This document shows, piece by piece, positions 53,641 to 61,681 of a stretch of 64,000 nt of DNA (its first letter is position 1; each line of letters begins with the position of its first letter). Below the pieces are notes generated by a model. It saw nothing but the letters and a program-made list of their open reading frames with translations, did no database searches and had not been told where the DNA came from. The stretch comes from Rhodocyclaceae bacterium (GTDB lineage Bacteria; Pseudomonadota; Gammaproteobacteria; Burkholderiales; Rhodocyclaceae), in the NCBI GenBank assembly GCA_016718525.1, contig JADKDD010000001.1, positions 1,488,001 through 1,552,000 of the forward strand, read 5' to 3'. A program made the position numbers and the translations under genes.

Positions 53641-54615
53641 ATGGATACGGTGCATAGGTTTTTGTTCGAGGAGCTGGATATTCGCGGCGTATTGGTACAG
53701 CTCGGGCCGGCATGGCGGGCGATGCATGCGAGGCGAAACTATCCGGATCCGGTGCGCGAACTGCTTGGCGAAATGGCGGCAGTGACGACGTTGATGGGCA
53801 ACAACCTGAAAACCCCTGGCCGCTTGTCGTTCCAGCTTCAGGGGAATGGCGTGGTGAGCATGTTGGTGGTTGATTGCGATGAACAGTTGCGCCTGCGGGG
53901 AATGGCGCGAAGTGATTTTGGCGCTGACGAGTTTATCGTCACCGCTACTTCGTCCAAAGTCAGGCGCGGGCGCCACGCGACCAAAGCAAACCAGGATGAC
54001 AACGGCGTTGGCGCTCCGCAAAGCGGACATTCCGCCATGCAGAGCCTGCCAGCACCAACTGACGGGATAGCCGATCTGGTCGGTGACGGGCAACTGGTTT
54101 TGACTTTGCAGACCGATGGTGCTGATCCTTATCAAAGCTATGTGCCGATCGAGGGAGATTCCCTCGCCCGTATTTTCGAACACTATCTGGCCCTCTCGGA
54201 TCAACAACCGGCACGCTTGTGGCTTGCGGCAAACGAAACCAGTGCCTGCGGTCTGCTGCTACAGAAGCTGCCGAATGCCGATGAACGTGATGCCGATGGC
54301 TGGACGCGAGTGGAAACGCTGGCCGACACGGTAACCGCAGAAGAGCTCAGCCTGCCGCCGGAATCATTGTTAAGCCGGCTTTTCGGCGAAGAAGAAGTCC
54401 GCCTTTTCGCTCCGCGTTATGCCACCTGGCACTGCCCGCGCAACGAAGAGAAGGTCCGTAACGTCCTATTGTCACTCGGTCGCGAAGAACTGGAGGCGAT
54501 GCTTGAAAAGGCTGACATCATCGAGGTCGATGACGAGATTTGCGGCCACGAGTATCGTTTCGGGCCCGAGATACTGAACGAGCTATTTCCACCCGAAGGC
54601 CGCGTTTTACATTAG
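53641..54615 (+). CDS. hslO: Hsp33 chaperone with an inserted repeat and a reduced Cys set
   Basis: Holdase chaperone, 324 residues. N-terminal core RFLFEELDIRGVLVQLG, then QLQGNGVVSMLVVDC and LRLRGMAR. Between RGMAR (residue 90) and LVGDG (146-150) there are about 40 more residues than in E. coli Hsp33; residues 121-141 (NGVGAPQSGHSAMQSLPAPT) are encoded by a 63-bp long repeat copy. The C-terminal zinc/redox centre, CxC plus CxxC in the family, here shows only Cys265 (WHCPRN) and Cys301 (EICGHEY), so the usual four-Cys switch is missing. The reading frame is otherwise normal (LPPESLLSRLFGEEEVRLF). Confidence 0.93.
   Translation: MDTVHRFLFEELDIRGVLVQLGPAWRAMHARRNYPDPVRELLGEMAAVTTLMGNNLKTPGRLSFQLQGNGVVSMLVVDCDEQLRLRGMARSDFGADEFIVTATSSKVRRGRHATKANQDDNGVGAPQSGHSAMQSLPAPTDGIADLVGDGQLVLTLQTDGADPYQSYVPIEGDSLARIFEHYLALSDQQPARLWLAANETSACGLLLQKLPNADERDADGWTRVETLADTVTAEELSLPPESLLSRLFGEEEVRLFAPRYATWHCPRNEEKVRNVLLSLGREELEAMLEKADIIEVDDEICGHEYRFGPEILNELFPPEGRVLH
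53999..54061 (-). repeat. Dispersed repeat, long 63-bp form, copy 8 (inside hslO)
   Basis: On the minus strand starts CAGTTGGTGCTG, contains CTCTGCATGGCGG and GTCCGCTTTGCGGAG, ends GCCAACGCCGTTGT. Same length as copy 4 (31378-31440). It lies opposite to the gene and is read as NG...PAPTD, the same reverse frame as in grpE and the VOC gene. Confidence 0.88.
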
Positions 54616-54673
54616 GGACAGTTCGACAACCGCAATAAAACGAGCCTTCCTGGAATTGGTTCCTTGCCAAAAA

Positions 54674-55318
54674 TCACTCGGCATCGGGCTGATTTTGCGG
54701 TGCGGCAGAAATGAATGCCGGCAGCTCGCGACAACTGGCATCGATGCGAAGCAGCGTTGGATAAGGACTTAAATCCAGATCAAACCGTCGGGCGTTGGCC
54801 ATTTGCGGGACCAAAAAAACATCTGCCAGCGTCAGCGTATCACCGTGACAATAAACACCAGTGGCCGCTTCATGCGACAGTTGATGCTCCAACGCACCAA
54901 AACCTAAGGCTATCCAGTGGTGATACCACGTGCGTTTTTGCTCATCACTAAGACCCAAAGTACCGGTAAGGTAGTTCAGAACCCGCAAGTTGTTTAGCGG
55001 GTGAATTTCGCAGGCGATCGCTAGAACTATTGAACGGACACGTGCTCGTGCAACAGCGTCCGCCGGCAACAGAACTGGCAGGGGGCAGACCTGCTCAAGA
55101 TATTCGCAGATTGCCAGCGACTGGGTGATGAAGTGACCTTCGTCGTCGAGCGCGGGTACCAAGCCCTGAGGATTCAACGCAAGGTATTCCGGACGCTTTT
55201 GCTCACCGCCGCCGCGCAACAAATGCACCGGTATCATTTCCGGCGTTAAGCCTTTGATTGCTAGCGCAATTCGAACCCGATATGCAGCCGAGGAGCGGAA
55301 ATAGGTGTAAAGCTTCAT
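54674..55318 (-). CDS. maiA: Maleylacetoacetate isomerase (zeta-class GST)
   Basis: 214-residue glutathione transferase that isomerises maleylacetoacetate to fumarylacetoacetate in tyrosine breakdown. The zeta-class active-site motif SSAAYRVRIALAIKGL is at the N-terminus, followed by NPQGLVPALDDEGHFITQSL. The C-terminal TLADVFLVPQMANARRFD matches. Start at MKLYTYFRSSAAYR. Other genes of the pathway lie about 4-8 kb downstream. Confidence 0.93.
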   Translation of the reverse strand: MKLYTYFRSSAAYRVRIALAIKGLTPEMIPVHLLRGGGEQKRPEYLALNPQGLVPALDDEGHFITQSLAICEYLEQVCPLPVLLPADAVARARVRSIVLAIACEIHPLNNLRVLNYLTGTLGLSDEQKRTWYHHWIALGFGALEHQLSHEAATGVYCHGDTLTLADVFLVPQMANARRFDLDLSPYPTLLRIDASCRELPAFISAAPQNQPDAE

Positions 55319-55513
55319 GACCATTAGGTTGTTACCCCCAGACTAATTGACTTGGCATTTTCATGCCGATGACACGGCACGGAAATGACTTATGCAATGT
55401 GCGTTAGCGATGACCATGGTAATTTTTTCGTGCAAGCCGTCGCAGTGGTACACAGTTGATAAATCCTGACCTATCATGATTACACAAATCAACACCGAGT
55501 CGTCAAGACTGAA

Positions 55514-58500
55514 ATGTCTGTAAACCCACCCGCCCTGTTTGCCTTTGATGCACACGTCAGCAGCCTTGATGACGCGGTGAAGCTGTCACAGGGAAGGTCA
55601 GTTACTCGTTTGCTGCCGTTGGCATGGCACTTGCGGCAGCGAGATTGCGCACGTGCCAGCGCATTGACTGATGAGATCGAGTCCTTGTTGCCCGGCGCGG
55701 GGCTAACCGACGTCGAAAGGTCGGTGACCGTCGCGCGCGTGCGACTGATTCAAGCTGAGATACAGGCACTTTTTGCAGAACTCGATGCGGCCGAAGCATT
55801 AGCGACCGAGGCCATCAGAGAATTTGAGCGCGTAAAGGATTTGGCCGGGATTGGCGATGGATATTGGCTACTGGCATCTATCTGGACCGATCGCGGCATC
55901 GAGTCACAGGTGGTCAAGAGTTTGTCTGCAGCTTTGCAGACCTATCGACTTTCCGGCGACCGGGATCGAATTGACGCTGCCATGGCGAGATCGATAGCCA
56001 ATGACAGCTTTGCCGATACAGCAAGTGCTGCAGAAAGCTTGGAGAGAGAGTTTGCCAGTGAAACCGAAGCTCAAACTCCGCATGCCATGTGGATTTCGGT
56101 CGCCCGGGCAAACGTCGCCGGCCTGACCAACGATCCGCTTAACTCAATCAAAAGTGATCTTCGCGCTCATCAGATTGGGTTGAACAGTGGTCAGATGCGC
56201 CAAGCACTCGTTTGTGCGGTGAATGCATCGGAGAGCTTTGCCACACTCAGCGAACTCGACGCGGCGCTGGAGTGGAGCGAACGGGCCCTGCAAATGGCTC
56301 GCGCGACAGGGTGGCCTGCATCAATCGGCGTCTGCTTGATGCAGGTTGGAGATGTCATGCGTTTGTTGGGCAGGCCGGATGAGTCACGTGCCTACCTTCA
56401 GGAAGCGCTTACCGTGATGGTCGCTTTGTCCCGATCGCGTAACCATGAATTAGTACTCGGCAATCTTGGCCAACTGGCTTTGGATGTGAGAAATCACGCC
56501 GAGGCACTTGATTGGTTTGACAAATTTGAGCATCACTTGGGCGCCAACGGCGAAGCCGATCTGACGATGCGCTTGCGTCGCGGTCAAGCGACCGCGCACT
56601 CGCGGTTGGGACGCGCAGAGCAAGCTGCCGTTTATATTGCTGAGGCACACGGTCTGGCCCAAGCGATGGGGAACGCCGACGAACAAATCCGCGTATTGCG
56701 GATCTATGCCGAGATACACCGCGATCATGCGCTCCCCGCACCCGTGGCCATGGAGTCACCGTCAGCGGAACTGCATTACCTCAATCAAGCCATTCAAATC
56801 GCCGAAACTATCGCCGGGTACACACCGCCGATTGGACTCCTCAATCAGTTGGCACGCGCTTACGCCTCGGTGGGTGACTACCCGCAAGCCTACCAATACG
56901 CAGCAGCCGCCAATGAAGCGGGAAACCGTGTGCGCCTGGGCAAGGCCCAAAATCGAGCCCTGGCGATGAAGATCCGGCAGGAAATTGATCGTGTCAGTGC
57001 CGACAGTTTGCATCACCGCGAGGTTGCCGCAGCACTGCAGGAAACCAATGCAACCCTTGAAACGCTGGGTACCATCGGTAGGGAAATAACCGCAAGCCTG
57101 GATGCAGGCGAAGTCTGCAAAGTGCTTTATCGCCATGTCAACGCGTTGCTCGATACAACATCCTTCTGGATCTTCATGCTTGATGATACCGGGGAAGTTC
57201 TCACCTCCATTTTCGGTGGAGAAAGCGGCCAGCAAGTTGCAATTAGTTATTCCATCCCGCTTGATCATGCCACCTCACTCAGCGCGCGCTGCGCTCGCGA
57301 ACGCCAGGAAATTGTGCTCAACGAGCTGCCCGAGACGCTCAAGGCGCCAACCATTCCAGGTACTGTTCCCAGCAAGAGCTTGCTGTTTGCCCCGCTCGAA
57401 GTCGGCTCGCGCCTTCTCGGCGTAATGACCATTCAGTCGCTGAGCGCCAATGCCTACGGCGAGCGCGAACGCTCGATCTTCCACACGCTTTCGGCGTATG
57501 GAGCAATCGCCCTGGATAACGCAGCCGCGTATGCAAAAGTCGAAGCTGCACGCGCAAAGACGGCGATGCACGAACAAGAATTGCGGATCGCAGCAACTGC
57601 CTTTGAGTCCCAGGAAGCGCTACTCATCACTGATGCCGAACGAAAAATACTTCGCGTCAATTTGGCGTTCTGCCGGACGACAGGATGGGAACCCAAGGAC
57701 GTGATCGGCAAGCATCCCGAGATATTCCGCTCACCTCGAACGCAAGTGCAGGAATACGAGCGGATGAATGCGGAACTTAGTGCTACAGGCGCCTGCCAAG
57801 GGGAGATTTTTGCGCAGCGCAGGGATGGCAGCACGCTTCCTGTCTGGGCGTCAATTTCATCCGTGCGCGATGACCTGGGAGAAGTGACAAACCTGGTCTA
57901 CTCGGTGATCGACATCACGGACCGCAAGCTCGCCGAAGAGGAAATTCGTAGCTTGGCGTTTTACGACCCGCTGACGAACCTGCCGAATCGTCGGCTATTG
58001 CTTGATCGCTTGCGGCAAGCGATGGCCGCTAGTGCGCGTAGTGAACAGTATGGTGCAGTACTGTTCATCGACCTGGACAATTTCAAAAACCTGAACGATA
58101 CACGCGGCCATGACATTGGCGATTCGCTTCTGCTGCAGGTCGCCCAGCGACTGGCGGCGTGCCTGCGTGAAGAGGACACCGCTGCCCGATTGGGAGGTGA
58201 TGAGTTTGTCATCCTGTTGTCTGAGTTGAGTAGCGGGGCATTGGAAGCGGCGGAGAAAACCGAGCTGGTCGCCGAGAAAATACTTGCAGCACTAAACCAA
58301 CCGTATACGCTTGGTGAGCAGGTTCATCACAGCACACCAAGCATCGGCGTCAGTCTGTATTTAGGGCAGACCAAATCCATTGATGACCTGCTCAAACAGG
58401 CGGATATGGCCATGTATCAGTCAAAGGCTGCAGGGCGAAATACGATCCGGTTTTTTGACACCGCAATGCAAACGGCCGTCAGCGCTCACGCAACGCTGGA

Positions 58501-59242
58501 AACAGACTTGCGCAAAGCACTGCGCGGCAGCCAGTTCGTTCTCGACTACCAAGCCCAGGTTGACACGAATGGCGTCGTTGTCGGCGCAGAAGCCCTCGTG
58601 CGATGGGATCACCCGTCCAAAGGGCGCGTATTGCCGGCTGATTTCATTCCGTTCGCCGAAGAAACCGGACTGATTCTGCCACTTGGGCAATGGGTACTTG
58701 AGACGGCATGCCAGCAGTTGCGACGTTGGGCCGGCGAGCCGACGACCAGTCACTTGACGCTTTCAGTCAACATCAGTGCGCGTCAGTTTCATGCCACCAA
58801 CTTCGTTGATCAAGTCACTTCCGTATTGCAGTCGACTGGTGCTGATCCGACCAAACTCAAACTGGAATTGACCGAGAGTCTGCTGCTCAGCGACGTAGAG
58901 TCGGTAGTCGCCACCATGAAAACGCTGATTGCTCGCGGTGTGTGTTTCTCGCTCGACGACTTCGGCACCGGCTACTCCTCATTGTCATACCTGAAGCGGC
59001 TACCGTTCGAGCAACTGAAGATCGACCAATCCTTTGTTCGCGATATTTTTGTCGACGCAAATGACCTGGCTATCGTCAGAGCAATTGTTACCTTGGGACA
59101 GAGTCTGGGTATTTGCGTCGTTGCGGAGGGCGTTGAAACTGCCGATCAACGACAATTCCTCGAGTCAGCGGGGTGTGAAAAGTTCCAGGGATATTTGTTC
59201 AGTCGCCCGGGCCCGGCTGAAGAAATCTTGTCGACCTATTGA
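55514..59242 (+). CDS. TPR-GAF-PAS-GGDEF-EAL signalling protein
   Basis: 1242-residue cyclic-di-GMP turnover protein without signal peptide or membrane helix. In order: about 465 residues of TPR-like helical repeats (SWAL/A/Y pairs such as ALEWSERALQMARATGWP and ALDWFDKFEHHLGANGEA), a linker helix, GAF (about 515-680), PAS (about 690-810, AFESQEALLITDAERKILRV), GGDEF (motif intact, residues 894-898) and EAL (EAL at 1026-1028, DDFGTGYSSLSYLKRLPFEQ). Both catalytic motifs are intact, so it may both make and degrade c-di-GMP. Likely monitors protein partners through TPR. A hairpin GATCTG-TTGC-CAGATC starts at the stop codon (59241-59256). Confidence 0.93.
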   Translation: MSVNPPALFAFDAHVSSLDDAVKLSQGRSVTRLLPLAWHLRQRDCARASALTDEIESLLPGAGLTDVERSVTVARVRLIQAEIQALFAELDAAEALATEAIREFERVKDLAGIGDGYWLLASIWTDRGIESQVVKSLSAALQTYRLSGDRDRIDAAMARSIANDSFADTASAAESLEREFASETEAQTPHAMWISVARANVAGLTNDPLNSIKSDLRAHQIGLNSGQMRQALVCAVNASESFATLSELDAALEWSERALQMARATGWPASIGVCLMQVGDVMRLLGRPDESRAYLQEALTVMVALSRSRNHELVLGNLGQLALDVRNHAEALDWFDKFEHHLGANGEADLTMRLRRGQATAHSRLGRAEQAAVYIAEAHGLAQAMGNADEQIRVLRIYAEIHRDHALPAPVAMESPSAELHYLNQAIQIAETIAGYTPPIGLLNQLARAYASVGDYPQAYQYAAAANEAGNRVRLGKAQNRALAMKIRQEIDRVSADSLHHREVAAALQETNATLETLGTIGREITASLDAGEVCKVLYRHVNALLDTTSFWIFMLDDTGEVLTSIFGGESGQQVAISYSIPLDHATSLSARCARERQEIVLNELPETLKAPTIPGTVPSKSLLFAPLEVGSRLLGVMTIQSLSANAYGERERSIFHTLSAYGAIALDNAAAYAKVEAARAKTAMHEQELRIAATAFESQEALLITDAERKILRVNLAFCRTTGWEPKDVIGKHPEIFRSPRTQVQEYERMNAELSATGACQGEIFAQRRDGSTLPVWASISSVRDDLGEVTNLVYSVIDITDRKLAEEEIRSLAFYDPLTNLPNRRLLLDRLRQAMAASARSEQYGAVLFIDLDNFKNLNDTRGHDIGDSLLLQVAQRLAACLREEDTAARLGGDEFVILLSELSSGALEAAEKTELVAEKILAALNQPYTLGEQVHHSTPSIGVSLYLGQTKSIDDLLKQADMAMYQSKAAGRNTIRFFDTAMQTAVSAHATLETDLRKALRGSQFVLDYQAQVDTNGVVVGAEALVRWDHPSKGRVLPADFIPFAEETGLILPLGQWVLETACQQLRRWAGEPTTSHLTLSVNISARQFHATNFVDQVTSVLQSTGADPTKLKLELTESLLLSDVESVVATMKTLIARGVCFSLDDFGTGYSSLSYLKRLPFEQLKIDQSFVRDIFVDANDLAIVRAIVTLGQSLGICVVAEGVETADQRQFLESAGCEKFQGYLFSRPGPAEEILSTY

Positions 59243-59256
59243 TCTGTTGCCAGATC
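59241..59256 (+). terminator. Hairpin after the GGDEF/EAL gene
   Basis: GATCTG-TTGC-CAGATC, a perfect 6-bp stem starting in the stop codon of the upstream gene, with no T-run. Weak terminator candidate. Confidence 0.3.
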
Positions 59257-59294
59257 AGACGTTTCCGGCAGCACAATTTCCATATCACGCTTTG

Positions 59295-60275
59295 CTAGGC
59301 AAGTCGCTCCACCTTCTGCTCGATTGCGCCGAATATTGATCTGCCATCGTTGTCCAGCATTTCAATTCGCACTGTGTCGCCGAAATCCAGATAGGGAGTG
59401 ATCGGTTTGCCCGTGTCAAGTTGCTCCAGCGTCCGGCGCTCGACGATACAGGCGGATCCCTTGCTACGGTCGACATTCGAAATCGTCCCGCTACCCACGA
59501 TCGATCCGGCTTCCAGGTCCCGTGTCTTTGCCATATGTGCAATGAGCTGGGCAAAATCAAACACCATATCCGTACCGCAGTCAGGTTGTCCAAACGCTTC
59601 ACCGCGGACTGTGCATCGCAAGGGCAAATGCACGCGACGACCATCCCACGCATCACCCAGTTCATCAGGCGTTACGGCGACAGGAGAAAATGCGGTCGCC
59701 GGCTTGCTCTGCAAAAAGCCGAATCCTTTGGCCAGTTCAGCCGGAATCAAATTTCGCAAGGTCACATCGTTGACCAGCAAAAGCAGGCGGATCGCCTGGG
59801 CTGCCTCAGCAACGCTCGCGCCCATGCCGACGTCGCCCGAAATTACTGCAACTTCACCTTCAAGATCGACGCCCCATGCCGCATCTGCCGCCACAATCGG
59901 ATCGCACGGACCGACAAAACTATCTGAACCGCCCTGGTACATCAACGGATCCGTCCAAAATTCCGGGGGCATCTGGGCGCCTCGCGCCCGCCTCACCAAC
60001 TCAACGTGATTGACATAAGCTGAGCCATCCGCCCACTGAAAGGCACGCGGCAAAGGAGAATGGCACTTGTGCGATTCGAACGCTTCACCTTCTGCACTTG
60101 CCATATTCAGTTCCGCGTAGACATAAGCAAGTCCGGGAGCCAACGCATCCCAATCATCCAGCGCGGCCTGCATGGTTGCAGCAATCCCGGGCACGCGCCG
60201 GCAACGCTGCAAGTCTTTACTGACGACGACCAAGGTTCCATCACGCCCACCGGCCTTCAGACTCGCAAGTTTCAT
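59295..60275 (-). CDS. Fumarylacetoacetate hydrolase family protein
   Basis: 326-residue FAH-type hydrolase; likely splits fumarylacetoacetate to fumarate and acetoacetate, the last step of tyrosine breakdown. Metal-binding acidic residues appear in WGVDLEGEVAVISGD and the NDVTLRNLIPAELAKGFGFL block carries the catalytic segment. GSIVGSGTISNVDRSKGSA near the end is typical. Its start overlaps the VOC gene's stop by 4 bp. Confidence 0.9.
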   Translation of the reverse strand: MKLASLKAGGRDGTLVVVSKDLQRCRRVPGIAATMQAALDDWDALAPGLAYVYAELNMASAEGEAFESHKCHSPLPRAFQWADGSAYVNHVELVRRARGAQMPPEFWTDPLMYQGGSDSFVGPCDPIVAADAAWGVDLEGEVAVISGDVGMGASVAEAAQAIRLLLLVNDVTLRNLIPAELAKGFGFLQSKPATAFSPVAVTPDELGDAWDGRRVHLPLRCTVRGEAFGQPDCGTDMVFDFAQLIAHMAKTRDLEAGSIVGSGTISNVDRSKGSACIVERRTLEQLDTGKPITPYLDFGDTVRIEMLDNDGRSIFGAIEQKVERLA

Positions 60276-60868
60276 AGACCACCATCTTTCATTTCACCAG
60301 TTGGTGCCGGCAAGACGCCGTTCATCGTGTCAGCGGCCCCAAAACTTCCATCATGCATCCAGCGCGCATGACGTGGCGCACGGCGGGTTTGTGCCCACTC
60401 GTTGAGCATCTCCCATTTGACCTCATCCAGGCGCTCCAGCATCCCCGGTAGCGCCGTGTTGGCGGAAAGCTCCAGACGATGCCCGTTCGGATCGAAAAAG
60501 TAAATTGACTTGAACAGCGTATGGTCAGTTGGTCCGATCACTTCAATGCCTGCCGCTTCCAGACGCGCCTTGGCCGCAAGTAATTCATCGACAGAGTCCA
60601 GTTCCATCGCAAGGTGCTGAACCCATGCAGGTGTGTTGTGGTCTCTATCCATCGGTGGTTGCGTCGGCAACTCGAAAAACGCCAGCACATTGCCGTTGCC
60701 GGCATCAAGAAACACATGCATATACGGGTCGGGTTCGCCGGTCGACGGCACTTGATCCTCCGCAATTGCAAGGACGAACTTCATGCCCAGATGCTTGCCG
60801 TACCACTCGACTGTTTCCTTGGCGTCCTTGCAGCGGTAGGCAACGTGATGAATTTTCCGGATCTTCAT
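60272..60868 (-). CDS. VOC-family metal-dependent protein (carries an in-frame repeat copy)
   Basis: 198-residue two-module vicinal-oxygen-chelate protein. Likely metal ligands: His in KIHHVAYR, His in WVQHLAMELD and Glu in GHRLELSA, i.e. the 2-His-1-Glu set. Placed between phhA and FAH in a phenylalanine/tyrosine operon that lacks hmgA in view, so a ring-cleavage or isomerisation role is possible but unproven. Residues 182-190 (NGVLPAPTG) near the C-terminus are encoded by a copy of the 27-bp repeat. 4-bp overlap with FAH; 12 bp after phhA. Confidence 0.85.
   Translation of the reverse strand: MKIRKIHHVAYRCKDAKETVEWYGKHLGMKFVLAIAEDQVPSTGEPDPYMHVFLDAGNGNVLAFFELPTQPPMDRDHNTPAWVQHLAMELDSVDELLAAKARLEAAGIEVIGPTDHTLFKSIYFFDPNGHRLELSANTALPGMLERLDEVKWEMLNEWAQTRRAPRHARWMHDGSFGAADTMNGVLPAPTGEMKDGGL
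60298..60324 (+). repeat. Dispersed 27-bp repeat, copy 9 (inside the VOC gene)
   Basis: Reads CAGTTGGTGCCG, GCAAG, then ACGCCGTTCA. It lies antisense to the gene, near its 3' end, read as NGVLPAPTG. The most diverged copy listed. Confidence 0.75.
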
Positions 60869-60880
60869 GCAACCTCCGTT

Positions 60881-61681
60881 TTAAGCATTGGACGGGTCAA
60901 GCGTTGGCAACTTGCGCAGTCGCGGATAGAGAGGCGTGAAGTCTTGTGCGGTTTCGCGGAAAAGTTGCTCGTAATTGTCAATCACGAAATAAGTATCTTG
61001 AAACCGGTCAATGCGGTATTCGGTTTGCATCACGCGCATGAGGTCAAAGCCGAGACGATGGGGTGATGGGGAATCAAGACAGTAGGTAATCTCGCCGCCG
61101 GACGAAAGAATCCCCGCACCGTAGGTTCGCATACCGTCGGGCGTGTTGATCAGCCCGAACTCAACCGTGTACCAATACAGCCGCGCCAAGTACCCTAGTG
61201 CGTCCAGGCCAAGCGCCTTCATGCCGCCCTTGCCATACTCCTGCAAATAGTCGGCGAAAACCGGATTGAGCAGCAGGGGTACGTGCCCAAAAAAATCATG
61301 GAAAATATCCGGCTCGACTATGTAGTCAAACTCTTCCGGTGTGCGCAACCAAACCGTCACTGGAAAGCGTCGTGCGGCCAGGTGAGCAAAAAACACATCA
61401 TCAGGAACCAAGCCGGGAACCGCAACAATTTGCCATCCCGTCGCGGCGCCAATCAGGTGGTTGGCGCTATCAAAGTTGGGAATACCGTCGCTCGATAGCA
61501 ACGCGACGTTTTCAATGAACTCCTCACACGCATAGCCGGCGAGCTTCGCACTTTGTCGCTCGACGAGGCGCCGGTACAGGTCATGCTCGGCGGACGAATA
61601 TCCACTGTAATTCTGCGCCACCGTGTAGTCGGCGCGCATCCGGGAGTAGTCGCCGCGCGGCTCATGCTCGGGTTTGATCAT
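60881..61681 (-). CDS. phhA: Phenylalanine 4-monooxygenase
   Basis: Tetrahydrobiopterin- and iron-dependent enzyme that turns phenylalanine into tyrosine. 266 residues, the bacterial size. Iron ligands in HDFFGHVPLLLNP (two His) and the Glu in YWYTVEFGLI; pterin contact region VPGLVPDDVFFAHLAARRFP. Starts MIKPEHEPRGDYS; its ATG overlaps the hpd stop by 4 bp. Confidence 0.95.
   Translation of the reverse strand: MIKPEHEPRGDYSRMRADYTVAQNYSGYSSAEHDLYRRLVERQSAKLAGYACEEFIENVALLSSDGIPNFDSANHLIGAATGWQIVAVPGLVPDDVFFAHLAARRFPVTVWLRTPEEFDYIVEPDIFHDFFGHVPLLLNPVFADYLQEYGKGGMKALGLDALGYLARLYWYTVEFGLINTPDGMRTYGAGILSSGGEITYCLDSPSPHRLGFDLMRVMQTEYRIDRFQDTYFVIDNYEQLFRETAQDFTPLYPRLRKLPTLDPSNA

Noticed and set aside
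53380..54207. 275-residue minus-strand frame across the ArsC-like gene and hslO
   Set aside because: Antisense to two well-supported genes and with no family motif.
58834..58853. Repeat-like CTGGTGCTGATCCGACC in the EAL domain
   Set aside because: Partial match only, in a normal EAL-domain segment (TGADPTKLKLELTES).
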